In this document: positions 8,546 through 17,343 of the stretch, one piece after another
How the letters are laid out: every line of letters begins with the position of its first letter
How positions within the stretch are numbered: position 1 is the first letter of the stretch
NCBI GenBank assembly: GCA_013152945.1
Contig: JAADFL010000158.1
Location: 5,732 to 69,731, forward strand
Direction of reading: 5' to 3'
Source of the DNA: Deltaproteobacteria bacterium
GTDB taxonomy: Bacteria; Myxococcota_A; JAADFL01
DNA: 64,000 bases
Made by a program: the position numbers and the translations under genes
Notes under the pieces: generated by a model
The model's database searches: none
Seen by the model: only the letters and a program-made list of their open reading frames with translations
What the model was told of the DNA's origin: nothing

Positions 8546-9439
8546 GTGATCTTCAAGGTGCTATTAGGAATATCCGCCCTCTTGTTCGGCGTGGCGGTTT
8601 ATTACTTTGTAATATGGGCCTGGACCAAGGTACTGGGAACACTGTCAGGCGGTCCTGAAAAAAGGGATAAGGTCCGTGTCGGAGGCGGGCAAATCGTCCG
8701 GAAACTGATCAAGATGACCGGCGGGCTGGTTGCCGGTTTTCTAAAGCAGGATTATGAACAGCGAATAGCCGCCAAGCTGGTAATGGCGGGAGAGCCCGAG
8801 GGTGTGGGGCCATTGGACTTTTTCGCAACCCAATTTCTGTCTGCCGTGGCCTTTCTTATCTTTGCACTTATCTTCAGCCTGTTTTTTGCATTCAGACCGG
8901 TAAATTTCGTGCTTGTAGTCGTAACATTGACTTTTTTCGGATTTACCTTCCCCCATGTGTGGTTGCGGGACAAGGTGGCGCAAAGGCACCAGGAAATAGC
9001 AAGGGCCTTACCATATGCGCTCGACCTGTTGACCTTGTCGGTGGAGGCGGGGATGGATTTTGCGGCTGCTGTGTCAAAGGTGGTCGAAAAGGGACGGGCC
9101 AGCGCCCTGGTCGAAGAATTAAGATTGATGCTCAACCATCTTCGCATGGGAAAAACAAGGGAGGAAGCCCTCAAGACGCTGGCCGATCGTGTCAATATGC
9201 CCCAGTTACACCAGTTCACGAGTGCCTTGATCCAGGCGGACCGAATGGGAACTTCACTTGGACATATATTACGCATACAATCCAACCAGCTTCGCATGGA
9301 CAGGACACAACGCGCGGAAAAATTGGCAAACGAGGCTCCGGTTAAGATGCTGTTTCCCTTGATATTTTGTATTTTCCCAACGGTTTTTATAGTACTCTTC
9401 GCCCCGATAATCTATCAGTTCGTCGTGGGCGGAGTGTAA
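8546..9439 (+). CDS. tadC: Tad inner-membrane platform protein TadC
   Basis: This 297-residue second T2SF-domain protein starts at GTG 8546 after an AGGAGG (spacing nine bases). It has an N-terminal helix (3-25), a helical hairpin (about 93-135), and a cytoplasmic domain with PYALDLLTLSVEAGMDF and LIQADRMGTSLGHILRIQ, which are signature phrases of TadC. A C-terminal membrane helix spans about 268-292. It partners TadB in the inner-membrane platform of the Tad pilus. The FHA gene starts ten bases downstream, so the FHA protein is very probably part of the same transcript. Confidence 0.9.
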   Translation: MIFKVLLGISALLFGVAVYYFVIWAWTKVLGTLSGGPEKRDKVRVGGGQIVRKLIKMTGGLVAGFLKQDYEQRIAAKLVMAGEPEGVGPLDFFATQFLSAVAFLIFALIFSLFFAFRPVNFVLVVVTLTFFGFTFPHVWLRDKVAQRHQEIARALPYALDLLTLSVEAGMDFAAAVSKVVEKGRASALVEELRLMLNHLRMGKTREEALKTLADRVNMPQLHQFTSALIQADRMGTSLGHILRIQSNQLRMDRTQRAEKLANEAPVKMLFPLIFCIFPTVFIVLFAPIIYQFVVGGV

Positions 9440-9449
9440 GAAACCAAAG

Positions 9450-10880
9450 GTGGCCGGACAAGTGAGCTACTTGGACACAGGCGAAGGCAGCGCACCCGAA
9501 TTCTCCTTGACCATTACCGAAGGGGATGGCAAGGGAGAAAAATTCGAGTTCGACCGGGTGGAAATCAGTGTTGGGAGAAATCCGGAAAACGACATGGTTC
9601 TCTCCAGCTCCAAGGTATCAAGATGCCATTTCAACATTAGGTATGCAGGGACCAAGTACATAATCAGGGATGAGGGCAGCAGCAACGGCACCCTTGTAAA
9701 TGGTAAGCCTATCAAGAAGGCCCTTCTGTCCAACGGCGACAAGATCAGGGTCGGGCCTTTCGTTCTGCTTTTCGGTACCGGCCAACAAACACCCGAAGGA
9801 GATCTCTACGGTTCCAAGTCCGACACCAACAGGACTCCCACGGGCGCAAGAACTCTTCCTCCCGGAGGTGTCGGCTCGGTGAGAGGAGCCAAGCCCTTGG
9901 CCCGCGCAGGTGAAAGGCCTGGAAGAATACCCGGCAGGGTGGCAAAAATAGAGCCGATAAGACGGAGAAGGGTTTCAGGCAGAATACGGGTCGTGGTGGA
10001 ACGCGCGGGCGTGTTCTTCGGTCCATTAAAGCAGTGGCTGGACAGGCAGGACAAGCTGACCCGCATGTTGTTCTATTCAACGGCCGGTGCGATTGGATTT
10101 CTGCTCCTGGTATTATTGGTAATAGTATTCGTTCAATCCATCGGGGAAGAGGAGAATCTTTCGGCCCGGGTGTACGAGGCTCCGCTGTCCGGTCCTCTTG
10201 GTTATTGTGACGAGGATCGGTCTCATCCTGACGAATTGAGGATTCGCTTCAAGTACGGTAGTGGACGGGCCACTCTGGAATACTCTGTTTACAATGTCAC
10301 ATCCGGAGGAGAGATTAAAATAAAGGTTAATGGCGTGGATGTTTCCGAGGCGCCTTTGAGCCCGGGTAAATGGACGGAAGGGATCAGGATGGTTATACCG
10401 AAAACTCACCTGCTCGAAAATGCGGACAATCTGCTTGTGTTCGACAACACGTTCAATCCTCCGAAACGCAGAGAATGGGCGGTAGGCGATATCAAGGTTA
10501 CGGAAGAACCTCTGCCTAAGGGCAATATCCGCAAGGCGAGGGAATACATGGAAAGAGCCCGGAAACGGTACCAGAGCAGGAAGATAGGGTTCGAAAACCT
10601 GTACAGAGCATGGGAATACTTCAGATTGGCGAGGGACTACATGGAGAACCTCGAAAACAAGCCCGATCTCTATCAGGAAGCCGATACAATGGTGGAAACA
10701 TGCCGCCGTGAACTCGAAGAAGAATATTCAGGTGGCATGTTTAGGATCCACAGGGCTTTGGAATATGATAACCTGGATGAGGCTCGTCGTGAGGCGGAAC
10801 GATTGCTCAAATTCTTCCCTGAGCCGGATGATCGCCGACACAGGGAAATCAAGCAGCTCTTGGAGCAGTTGAATGAATAA
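9450..10880 (+). CDS. FHA-domain single-pass membrane protein linked to tadBC
   Basis: This 476-residue protein carries an N-terminal FHA domain (about residues 18-108) with the canonical motifs VGRNPENDMVL, SxxxVSRCH and GSSNGTLVNG; the residues needed to bind phosphothreonine (Arg43, Ser58, Asn79) are all present. A Pro/Arg-rich linker leads to one membrane helix (about 206-229), so the FHA domain should be cytoplasmic and the C-terminal ~245 residues periplasmic. The periplasmic part has a beta-rich segment, then Arg/Glu-rich helices reminiscent of TPRs. It starts at GTG 9450, ten bases after tadC. FHA proteins appear in several actinobacterial and myxobacterial Tad clusters; here one may replace the regulatory function of TadZ. 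No kinase is encoded nearby. Confidence 0.85.
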   Translation: MAGQVSYLDTGEGSAPEFSLTITEGDGKGEKFEFDRVEISVGRNPENDMVLSSSKVSRCHFNIRYAGTKYIIRDEGSSNGTLVNGKPIKKALLSNGDKIRVGPFVLLFGTGQQTPEGDLYGSKSDTNRTPTGARTLPPGGVGSVRGAKPLARAGERPGRIPGRVAKIEPIRRRRVSGRIRVVVERAGVFFGPLKQWLDRQDKLTRMLFYSTAGAIGFLLLVLLVIVFVQSIGEEENLSARVYEAPLSGPLGYCDEDRSHPDELRIRFKYGSGRATLEYSVYNVTSGGEIKIKVNGVDVSEAPLSPGKWTEGIRMVIPKTHLLENADNLLVFDNTFNPPKRREWAVGDIKVTEEPLPKGNIRKAREYMERARKRYQSRKIGFENLYRAWEYFRLARDYMENLENKPDLYQEADTMVETCRRELEEEYSGGMFRIHRALEYDNLDEARREAERLLKFFPEPDDRRHREIKQLLEQLNE

Positions 10881-10913
10881 TATCAATCGCGACGGTTATG
10901 CTGGAGTAATGCA

Positions 10914-13592
10914 ATGACCAGGAAACCAGGAGACAAGGACGACGACCTGTTTGATACTCTCTTCGGAGAGGAAGATCACAAACAACGGCCGGACGAAAAA
11001 GGGGATATCGATCTGGAAGAACTGGACCGCAAGGTCGGTATCAATTCTGATGAGGATGAAAGCGACGGCTTTGGGCCTGAAGATTTAATAGACGACTTGG
11101 AAACACAAGACGAGCCTCAAGGTGAAATAGAGGATGAAACAGTCGATGAATTCGAAGAAGTGTCCGACGACGATGTAATGTTTGCCGATGAAGGTGATGT
11201 TCAACTTATAGATAGCGACGAGCTGGAAAAGACTGATCCGCAGACCCGCAGGTCAGCGCCAATCAAGGCGGAGAAAATAAAAGAAGAAGATGAGCAAGAA
11301 GAGGGACAAGATCAACAGATTAGTGATGAACTTCTTGGTGACGATTTTCTGGATGATGAGATGAAAGCCTTGGCCGAAGGCTCACTGGAAACAAACGACG
11401 ATATAAGCGGAACAGCAAAAAGTGACATTGCCGATACAGGTGAAGACCTGGAACCTGCCGACGAAGAAGAGATATTTGGGGAGGTGTCTTCAGGTCCCAA
11501 GAATTCACCTGTCCGCCCGGGAGGCATGGCGCCTACCATGGAGATGGAATATCCGGAAGGGCGGGATATTCCCGGCTTTGAAGAAAGTCCGGAAGATAAA
11601 GCGGCCCAGGAAGATATCAAGGTCGCTGGTTTCGGTATTTCCCATCGGAGAGAGATTGATGAGCAACCGCTATTCGGCGCACCTGATCCGGAAATGGAAG
11701 AACAAGAGCCACGGGATGCAAATGATGATTTCCTTTTGGGCCCAAGTAGCCGGCAAGCCAGGCCCGTTGGTAGAAGAAAAGGCGGACTGGTGGATGATAT
11801 CGTGGGTTACGAAGCATTCAAGGATAAACCGGGAGCCGCGGGTGGAAGAGGTCCCGGCGGTGCGAAATCCTCTTCCGAGTCGGAATTGGCTGACGAGGCC
11901 ACACAGATAATAGATATTCGTGAAGCAAGAGCCAGGACCGATTTGCCGAGGCTTGTGGTACATACATCTGACCGGGGGGATGTGGAGTACATGGTCGAGG
12001 ATGGGGGACTGACAATAGGTCGCGGAGTAGACAATGATGTAATCATTTCGGATTTGGCGGCTTCAAGGCAACATGCGATTGTTCAAGTCAGGGACGGTAG
12101 TTACTTTCTTGCCGATCTGGGCAGTGGAAACGGCACCCGCGTAAATGGACGGAGGATAGACGAGGTGCCGTTGAAGGGTGGGGAAGAGATAGAGATCGGG
12201 ACGGTAAGATGTCATTTCGTTATTCCGTCTGCAAAAAACGGACAACCTCATGTTTTCACGCCAAAGAAGAAATCAGGGAGCATGGCAAAGGCGCTGCTGG
12301 CATTGTCATTGGTGTTGTTACTTGCCATCGGGATCGGCTTGGTCGTCAAGTTCGGTATGAAGAAAGGATGGTTCGGGAAGAGGGGAAATACAGGAGTGAC
12401 CGAGCTAGCCAGGAAGAATGATAGCGGTACAGCCAAAAAATTCTTCGACCAGGGTGTGGTGAAATTCAGAGAAAAAGAGTGGAAAGAGGCATTGAACAAG
12501 TTCCAGGTCGCTGCTCAATTGGACCCCCGGTTTCCGAACATTGACAAGTACCTGCAACGTTGCAAGGAAGAGGAGGACAATGCTCGCTGGTTCGAGGAAG
12601 GCAAAGCCGCTTTCAAAAAAAGAGATCTCCGGAAAGCCAGGGAATTTTTGTCCAAGGTTACATTGGAGAGTGTATATCGTACCGATGCTCAACAATTTCT
12701 GGCCAGAACCGAAGATGCCTTGGTGGATCAAATGCTGAAAAAGGCCGAGCAGATTCTCGACGCAAATCCTTCAGAAGCATTGAAGCTTGCAAAGGAAGTC
12801 ATCGAGATTATGCCGACCAATACGCGGGCCTTCAACATACAGACAAAAGCCGAAGATCGCCTGGACAAGAAGGGAACCAGGGTGGCTGCGGTGGAAAGGC
12901 CTTCATCAACGAACAGATCTTGGCATCCAAGACGGCATTACAGGCCCAAAAGCAAGGTGGAAACAAGACCGGTCAAAACCGAGAAAAATACAGAAGAGGA
13001 GGCGCCCGGCCAGTCATCGGCTACTGGAGGCATTGCCGATGGTTTACGCCTTTTCGACCAGAAGAAATTTTCAGATGCCATTGCGTTCATGAACAACCTG
13101 AGCCGGTCATCCAGGAGAAGGGCAACAAGGCGCAAAGCATCCAAGCTTGTAAAGAAATTGAAGGCATTCAATGCAGCATGGAACAGTGGAACAAATCAAT
13201 TGAAGAAAAGATCCTTTGGAGGAGCCATAAGGGCATTCGAGAAGGCACTGAGGATTGGGAAAACCATCAAGTCGAGCAGCCCCATAATCGACGAGGTCAA
13301 GAAACGACTCGCACCATCCTATGTCCTGTACGGCAATGCTTCCCTCAAGAATACAAAGTATTCCGAAGCATATCAGAGCTTCAAGAAAGCCTTGAAGTAC
13401 AGGCCTGGATATACGCTGGCAAAAAGAGGTATGCAGCAACTGGCCTCAAAAGCCAAGAAGCTCTACTACGAAGGTTATGTTGCCAAGTACTCGGATCCGG
13501 ACACGGCAAAGAAAAAATGGCGTATCGTGGTCCAGATAACGCCGCCTGACAACGAGTGGCATCAAAAGGCGGAGAAACGCCTGGAAGAATAA
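10914..13592 (+). CDS. FHA/TPR membrane protein with acidic N-terminus
   Basis: This 892-residue protein has a highly acidic, low-complexity N-terminal ~340 residues (runs of Asp/Glu). An FHA domain follows (about 345-440; TIGRGVDNDVIISD, ASRQH and LGSGNGTRVNG, with Arg, Ser and Asn intact), then a membrane helix (about 457-480) and a basic C-terminal ~400 residues with several TPR-like helical pairs (for example EWKEALNKFQVAAQLDP and YSEAYQSFKKALKYRP). The membrane topology would put the FHA domain in the cytoplasm and the TPRs in the periplasm, the same plan as the preceding gene, from which it is 33 bases away. The family is not one I can name; a scaffold joining cytoplasmic phosphosignals to a periplasmic pilus assembly is an inference. 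Confidence 0.85.
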   Translation: MTRKPGDKDDDLFDTLFGEEDHKQRPDEKGDIDLEELDRKVGINSDEDESDGFGPEDLIDDLETQDEPQGEIEDETVDEFEEVSDDDVMFADEGDVQLIDSDELEKTDPQTRRSAPIKAEKIKEEDEQEEGQDQQISDELLGDDFLDDEMKALAEGSLETNDDISGTAKSDIADTGEDLEPADEEEIFGEVSSGPKNSPVRPGGMAPTMEMEYPEGRDIPGFEESPEDKAAQEDIKVAGFGISHRREIDEQPLFGAPDPEMEEQEPRDANDDFLLGPSSRQARPVGRRKGGLVDDIVGYEAFKDKPGAAGGRGPGGAKSSSESELADEATQIIDIREARARTDLPRLVVHTSDRGDVEYMVEDGGLTIGRGVDNDVIISDLAASRQHAIVQVRDGSYFLADLGSGNGTRVNGRRIDEVPLKGGEEIEIGTVRCHFVIPSAKNGQPHVFTPKKKSGSMAKALLALSLVLLLAIGIGLVVKFGMKKGWFGKRGNTGVTELARKNDSGTAKKFFDQGVVKFREKEWKEALNKFQVAAQLDPRFPNIDKYLQRCKEEEDNARWFEEGKAAFKKRDLRKAREFLSKVTLESVYRTDAQQFLARTEDALVDQMLKKAEQILDANPSEALKLAKEVIEIMPTNTRAFNIQTKAEDRLDKKGTRVAAVERPSSTNRSWHPRRHYRPKSKVETRPVKTEKNTEEEAPGQSSATGGIADGLRLFDQKKFSDAIAFMNNLSRSSRRRATRRKASKLVKKLKAFNAAWNSGTNQLKKRSFGGAIRAFEKALRIGKTIKSSSPIIDEVKKRLAPSYVLYGNASLKNTKYSEAYQSFKKALKYRPGYTLAKRGMQQLASKAKKLYYEGYVAKYSDPDTAKKKWRIVVQITPPDNEWHQKAEKRLEE

Positions 13593-13816
13593 TGGCTTTT
13601 TGCTTCTTTTGTTTTTTTTAAAGCAGTTCGAGTCATTCGTTTTATTCGGCCGAGCGTCAACAGGAAAGCTCCCGGTTATTTCAGAGTCGTTGCCGATAGT
13701 TCCTTTCAGACGAATTTTCAGGCAAAGACCGTGTAATCATGAACAGGTTCGTATGATTATTTGATAAGCCTGACAATAAGATTGGAATGTACTATTGAAC
13801 GAGCTGTTTACTATGT

Positions 13817-14518
13817 TCAGTGAGCCTCATGCAGGCGCTTTCCCATTTTTTTGCCTGCTTCTTTTAGCTTTTTCTGTTGCTTTTTCTGGTGTTTCTTCTT
13901 TTTGTCGTCTTTTTTCGGCACTACCCTTAGAGTCGGCGGCTGTTTAATCTTCAATTCCGGTTTCTTCCAAGTGTAACAATCATGTGCTGAATCCTTCTTG
14001 TAGTTCTCGGGCCAGCCTGGAGGATCGCCTATCCAATAATGACGATTCTGTTTTTTATACATTTTCCTATACATTTTCCTGCCCTTGATCGGATGCTGGC
14101 CGCAAAGCCAGTGCAAGGGCCTGCTGAAATGGTAACATTTCTTATCATTGTCAAATTGGTAGAAAGACGGGAACTTCGGTGGTCTCTTGAGCAGCATGTG
14201 TTTATCGTTCATTTCGTACAGCTTGTTCCTGTCCAATGGATGCCGGCCACATACCCAGTAAACCTTTCCCCTGAATTTGTATGCCTTGATGTACCTTGTT
14301 TTGTACTGTCCTTTTGACGGAACCGGACCATAATCATGAAAGTGAAGGCCCTGTTCGGAACACCATCCATTGCCTTTGGCGGGATGAGGTCCATCGTACA
14401 GCACTTTGGTTTTTTTCAATTTCAGTAATTTGGGTTCCTTTGCCTGTGAAGCAGCCGGGTAAACCACTGCACAAAGAAAGAATGCCGATGCGAACATAAG
14501 TAGAATGTTTTTTCTCAT
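13817..14518 (-). CDS. Exported Cys/His-repeat protein with lysine-rich tail
   Basis: The start is taken at ATG 14518, directly after a strong AAGGAGG (14521-14530); the frame is open further upstream. The 233-residue product has a signal peptide (about 1-26, ending in AASQA). The mature protein repeats short Cys/His/aromatic elements: WCSEQGLHFHDY, WVCGRHPLDR, WLCGQHPIKG and HYWIGDPPGW. The CGxHP element occurs twice and is preceded each time by a Trp. The last ~35 residues are nearly all Lys, Gln and Asp. Similar short W/C/H/H repeats occur in exported proteins of myxobacteria whose function is unknown. Disulfides or metal binding are plausible. It is the second gene of a minus-strand pair with the 677-residue protein. 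Confidence 0.7.
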   Translation of the reverse strand: MRKNILLMFASAFFLCAVVYPAASQAKEPKLLKLKKTKVLYDGPHPAKGNGWCSEQGLHFHDYGPVPSKGQYKTRYIKAYKFRGKVYWVCGRHPLDRNKLYEMNDKHMLLKRPPKFPSFYQFDNDKKCYHFSRPLHWLCGQHPIKGRKMYRKMYKKQNRHYWIGDPPGWPENYKKDSAHDCYTWKKPELKIKQPPTLRVVPKKDDKKKKHQKKQQKKLKEAGKKMGKRLHEAH

Positions 14519-14576
14519 GCTAACCTCCTTGACGGTTTGGACCCTTTCGCAAGGGTTCCTATTCAATAAATTTAGA

Positions 14577-16610
14577 TCAGCGACTCAATTTGGCCTGGAC
14601 CAGCCTTACATAATTCAAGGCCAATCGATTCTCGTCGTTGATCTTCAAAACGGTTTGGAATTCTTTGAGGCTGGCCTTTAACTTGTTTTGAGTATAGTAA
14701 ACGAGGCCCAATCCCAAATGTGACTCTTCGTTACGCGGGTATTCTTTCAAGATGGCCTTGTATAGTTCAACGGCATCATCGAGTTTCCCCTTTTTTCTAT
14801 GTTCATGGGCCTCTTCTACAAGGGCCGACGGCTTCAAATCGTCGTATGCCTGCCTTGGATTCCTGATAAAGCTCCTGGCTGTCTTCCGGAGCTTACCTCT
14901 TACATTTCGCCACGATGCCTTGGCAGCCCTTTGTCTCCCTAAAATAAGATAGGCATTACCCAGTTGGAAAGCTGTTTCATCATCATCGGGTACTTCTCTG
15001 ATTTGAGCCTCGAAGGCGGTTGCCGCTCTTTTGATAAGAGATTGATTATTTTTCTTCAGGCCCACCTTCATACATGCCATGCCGAGCCAGTAGTTGGATC
15101 TCATGAATCCATGAGACGGGAACATCTCGGATATTGCGGAAAATGTCTCGAATGCTTTTTCATAGTCCCTGGTTTCGAACTGTTTTTGACCCTGGGCCAG
15201 GAGTTTGATAGCCCGTTTTGCATTCCGAACCTTGGCCCTTATGGAAGCATCAGTGGATTCCATGTAAGAGCCTGATTTGAAATTCTTGTTGCCAATCCTG
15301 TACATAACCAGGGAATAATCCCGTCTTGCCTTGATATTGGGAGCATACTGGGAAAAACTTACGAGTCCGACACCTGGGCAAAAGACGTATTCATCTCTCC
15401 GGGGATTGCTCTTTCCTCCGGATGCTATCAAAAGGCAGCGGGTCAGCCTCCTCCCCGACCAGTTGATGGTCTTGCTGACAGTGGCGACTCTTAAAGAAGC
15501 ATTGCCTGAAAAGCCCGGGCCCAGTTCAGTTCCTGGTCTTATCGGTATCTTCAGGATGTATCTTCCGCTTTCCTGTATTTTTAGACCATTAGAAGACAGC
15601 TTCCAGGTTTCCTTGTGGCTGTCCTTGTTCGGGGTTTCCGTGTAATAACGAAGCCTTGTTCTTTGTACACTGAAATCCCTGCCCGCGCCGGCCGTAATTT
15701 CAATAATGACCTTTTCATAAATATCACCCGGCTTTTTAGGCCTGTGAAAGTATTCCCAGCGGTTGCCCGACTCAAGCGGAAAGAAAAGTTTCAACTGTTT
15801 TTCCTCGGGAGTCTCCCTGGGAGCCGCTGGCGGTGGCGGTGGTGGCGGAGCAGTTGGAGGAGGCGGCTTGTAGCTCAAAGGGCTGGTTTCCTGTTGTTGT
15901 TGTGGTGGTGAAACAGGGGTCACGACCCTGCCCTTTGGTTCATTTATGTTGGCCGGCTCCGCGTCTCCCCGGGGCAGGCCTGAATAATTATCGGAAATGG
16001 CGTTTTGTGGAGGATAAGGTGGTGGTGGCGGTGGCGGCGGAGTGATTGGAGCAGGCTGGTTTACCGACATTCCTCCAGAAGGGTTTTCTCCCCTTAACGT
16101 CTTTTTGACTGCGGACATGAGAAACTCGTCAAGGTCTTCTTTGAAACCGGCTGCGCTGAATGTAATTTGCCCGTCATTGTTTATTACGAAAACGCCAGGT
16201 GCCGAGTTTACGCCGTATCTCCTTGCAACCTTCTTATTATGATCATGCAAAACAGGTATTCGAATGCCACGAATCGCCCCACGGAGCTTGGACGTCCTGC
16301 CCCTGTCCATGAGTATGACCACGGTCCTTAAGCCCTTCTTTTTAAGTCTTGCCATTGCATAGGTGATGAAATCCATATCTTGCTGCCATCCTGGATCGGA
16401 AAATGACATGAAGTATAGAACAAGAGCCTTCGTATTCTCCAAGGCGTCTTCTCCGATATACATGGACAAAGAAACCATGGGAGGAATTCCCCTTCCGGGA
16501 TTCAATGTTTTTAAGAGAAATTCAGGCGCCTCTGTTGCGACGGATACGCTGGATGCCGAACACAAAGACACAGCAATGAATGCTGAAAACAACCATCTTG
16601 CAGGTTTCAT
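14577..16610 (-). CDS. Exported redoxin-fold/TPR fusion lacking catalytic cysteines
   Basis: This 677-residue protein has a signal peptide (1-26). A redoxin/thioredoxin-like domain (about 28-170) has recognisable beta strands (ALVLYFMSFSDPGW, TVVILMD, IPVLHD, YGVNSAPGVFVIN). Where thioredoxins have CxxC after the first strand, this one has SDPGW, so it cannot do thiol chemistry. The cis-Pro region (SAPGVFVI) is retained. Then come a poly-proline linker (about 195-270 with runs of eight prolines), a beta-rich DUF3108-like domain with LTRCLLIASGGK and EYVFCPGVGLV (about 275-440), and at least three TPR units to the C-terminus. Probably a periplasmic or surface scaffold; the role is unknown. The downstream gene is 58 bases away. 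Confidence 0.75.
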   Translation of the reverse strand: MKPARWLFSAFIAVSLCSASSVSVATEAPEFLLKTLNPGRGIPPMVSLSMYIGEDALENTKALVLYFMSFSDPGWQQDMDFITYAMARLKKKGLRTVVILMDRGRTSKLRGAIRGIRIPVLHDHNKKVARRYGVNSAPGVFVINNDGQITFSAAGFKEDLDEFLMSAVKKTLRGENPSGGMSVNQPAPITPPPPPPPPYPPQNAISDNYSGLPRGDAEPANINEPKGRVVTPVSPPQQQQETSPLSYKPPPPTAPPPPPPPAAPRETPEEKQLKLFFPLESGNRWEYFHRPKKPGDIYEKVIIEITAGAGRDFSVQRTRLRYYTETPNKDSHKETWKLSSNGLKIQESGRYILKIPIRPGTELGPGFSGNASLRVATVSKTINWSGRRLTRCLLIASGGKSNPRRDEYVFCPGVGLVSFSQYAPNIKARRDYSLVMYRIGNKNFKSGSYMESTDASIRAKVRNAKRAIKLLAQGQKQFETRDYEKAFETFSAISEMFPSHGFMRSNYWLGMACMKVGLKKNNQSLIKRAATAFEAQIREVPDDDETAFQLGNAYLILGRQRAAKASWRNVRGKLRKTARSFIRNPRQAYDDLKPSALVEEAHEHRKKGKLDDAVELYKAILKEYPRNEESHLGLGLVYYTQNKLKASLKEFQTVLKINDENRLALNYVRLVQAKLSR

Positions 16611-16854
16611 TTATTACTCCGACCGTAACAACCCGGAATGATGCCCGGGAGGATAATATGTCGATAAGTTGCTCATTGCGGATGGAGAATAAAAAAAACC
16701 GGTGTCAGTGTCAATCACGTCTGTTCATTTGGTGAATATGAGGCAGGGTTCGTGTATTACCGCGGTTCCGTAAGAGTCTTTTCCCCAGCTTTCTTTTTGT
16801 TGCCAACTGAAGAAAATCAGGTTATAGCTTTTGTGCAATAGGGATGATAATTTT
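16611..16854. other. Divergent intergenic region
   Basis: About 245 bases separate the exported minus-strand protein from the Nudix gene. I see no convincing coding frame and no RNA gene. AT-rich stretches near 16690 and 16820 could hold promoters for the two directions, but no hexamer pair is good enough to call. Confidence 0.4.
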
Positions 16855-17343
16855 ATGGGCGTTAAGGGAAAAACACAGGTAGGGCAACGTGACATATTGG
16901 TTGCACATCAACAAACTAGCCGGATAACGGTAGTAGCCGGCGTGATAATAAAGAATGGCCTGGTGCTGGTAGCGAAAAAGGCCGGAGGTGAACTTGCAGG
17001 TAAATGGGAGTTTCCCGGTGGCAAGGTGGAGCCGGGAGAAACACTCGAGGAGTCTTTGGCCAGGGAACTCATGGAAGAACTTTCTATTGACGTATCAGTC
17101 AAAAGGCGGCTCAATACTACTCTATTCGATTATTCACATGTATCGATCGAGCTGAATACATATTTGTGTGAAATAAAATATGGCGAGCTGCAAGGAAACG
17201 GTGACCATATGGAGATTCTATTCGTACCCTGGTCGAGGTTGAAGGAAATGGATCTTGCAGACGCGGACAGGATTGCGGTTGAGAAAATAAACGACTCGCT
17301 TGGAGAAGATTTATTATTGAATGTTTTAGGGGTTGTCTGGTAA
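16855..17343 (+). CDS. Nudix hydrolase, MutT-like (8-oxo-dGTP diphosphatase family)
   Basis: I take ATG 16855 as the start (162 residues); a TTG at 16831 is possible. The Nudix box is clear: GGKVEPGETLEESLARELMEEL, with the Arg-Glu and Glu-Glu metal-binding residues intact and Ser in place of the usual final Gly. The arrangement ITVVAGVIIKNGLVLVAKK, then WEFPGGK before the box, is that of MutT, which hydrolyses oxidised dGTP to its monophosphate and prevents A:T to C:G mutations; the substrate here is inferred. It is followed by the J-domain gene, which overlaps its last 11 bases. Confidence 0.85.
   Translation: MGVKGKTQVGQRDILVAHQQTSRITVVAGVIIKNGLVLVAKKAGGELAGKWEFPGGKVEPGETLEESLARELMEELSIDVSVKRRLNTTLFDYSHVSIELNTYLCEIKYGELQGNGDHMEILFVPWSRLKEMDLADADRIAVEKINDSLGEDLLLNVLGVVW

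Noticed and set aside
12560-13549. Long open frame of about 330 codons overlapping the FHA/TPR protein
   Set aside because: It is composed of low-complexity basic residues, has no domain pattern, and sits fully inside the TPR region of a well-supported gene in another frame.
13593-13640. Terminator after the FHA/TPR gene
   Set aside because: A T-rich stretch is present but no stable inverted repeat precedes it.
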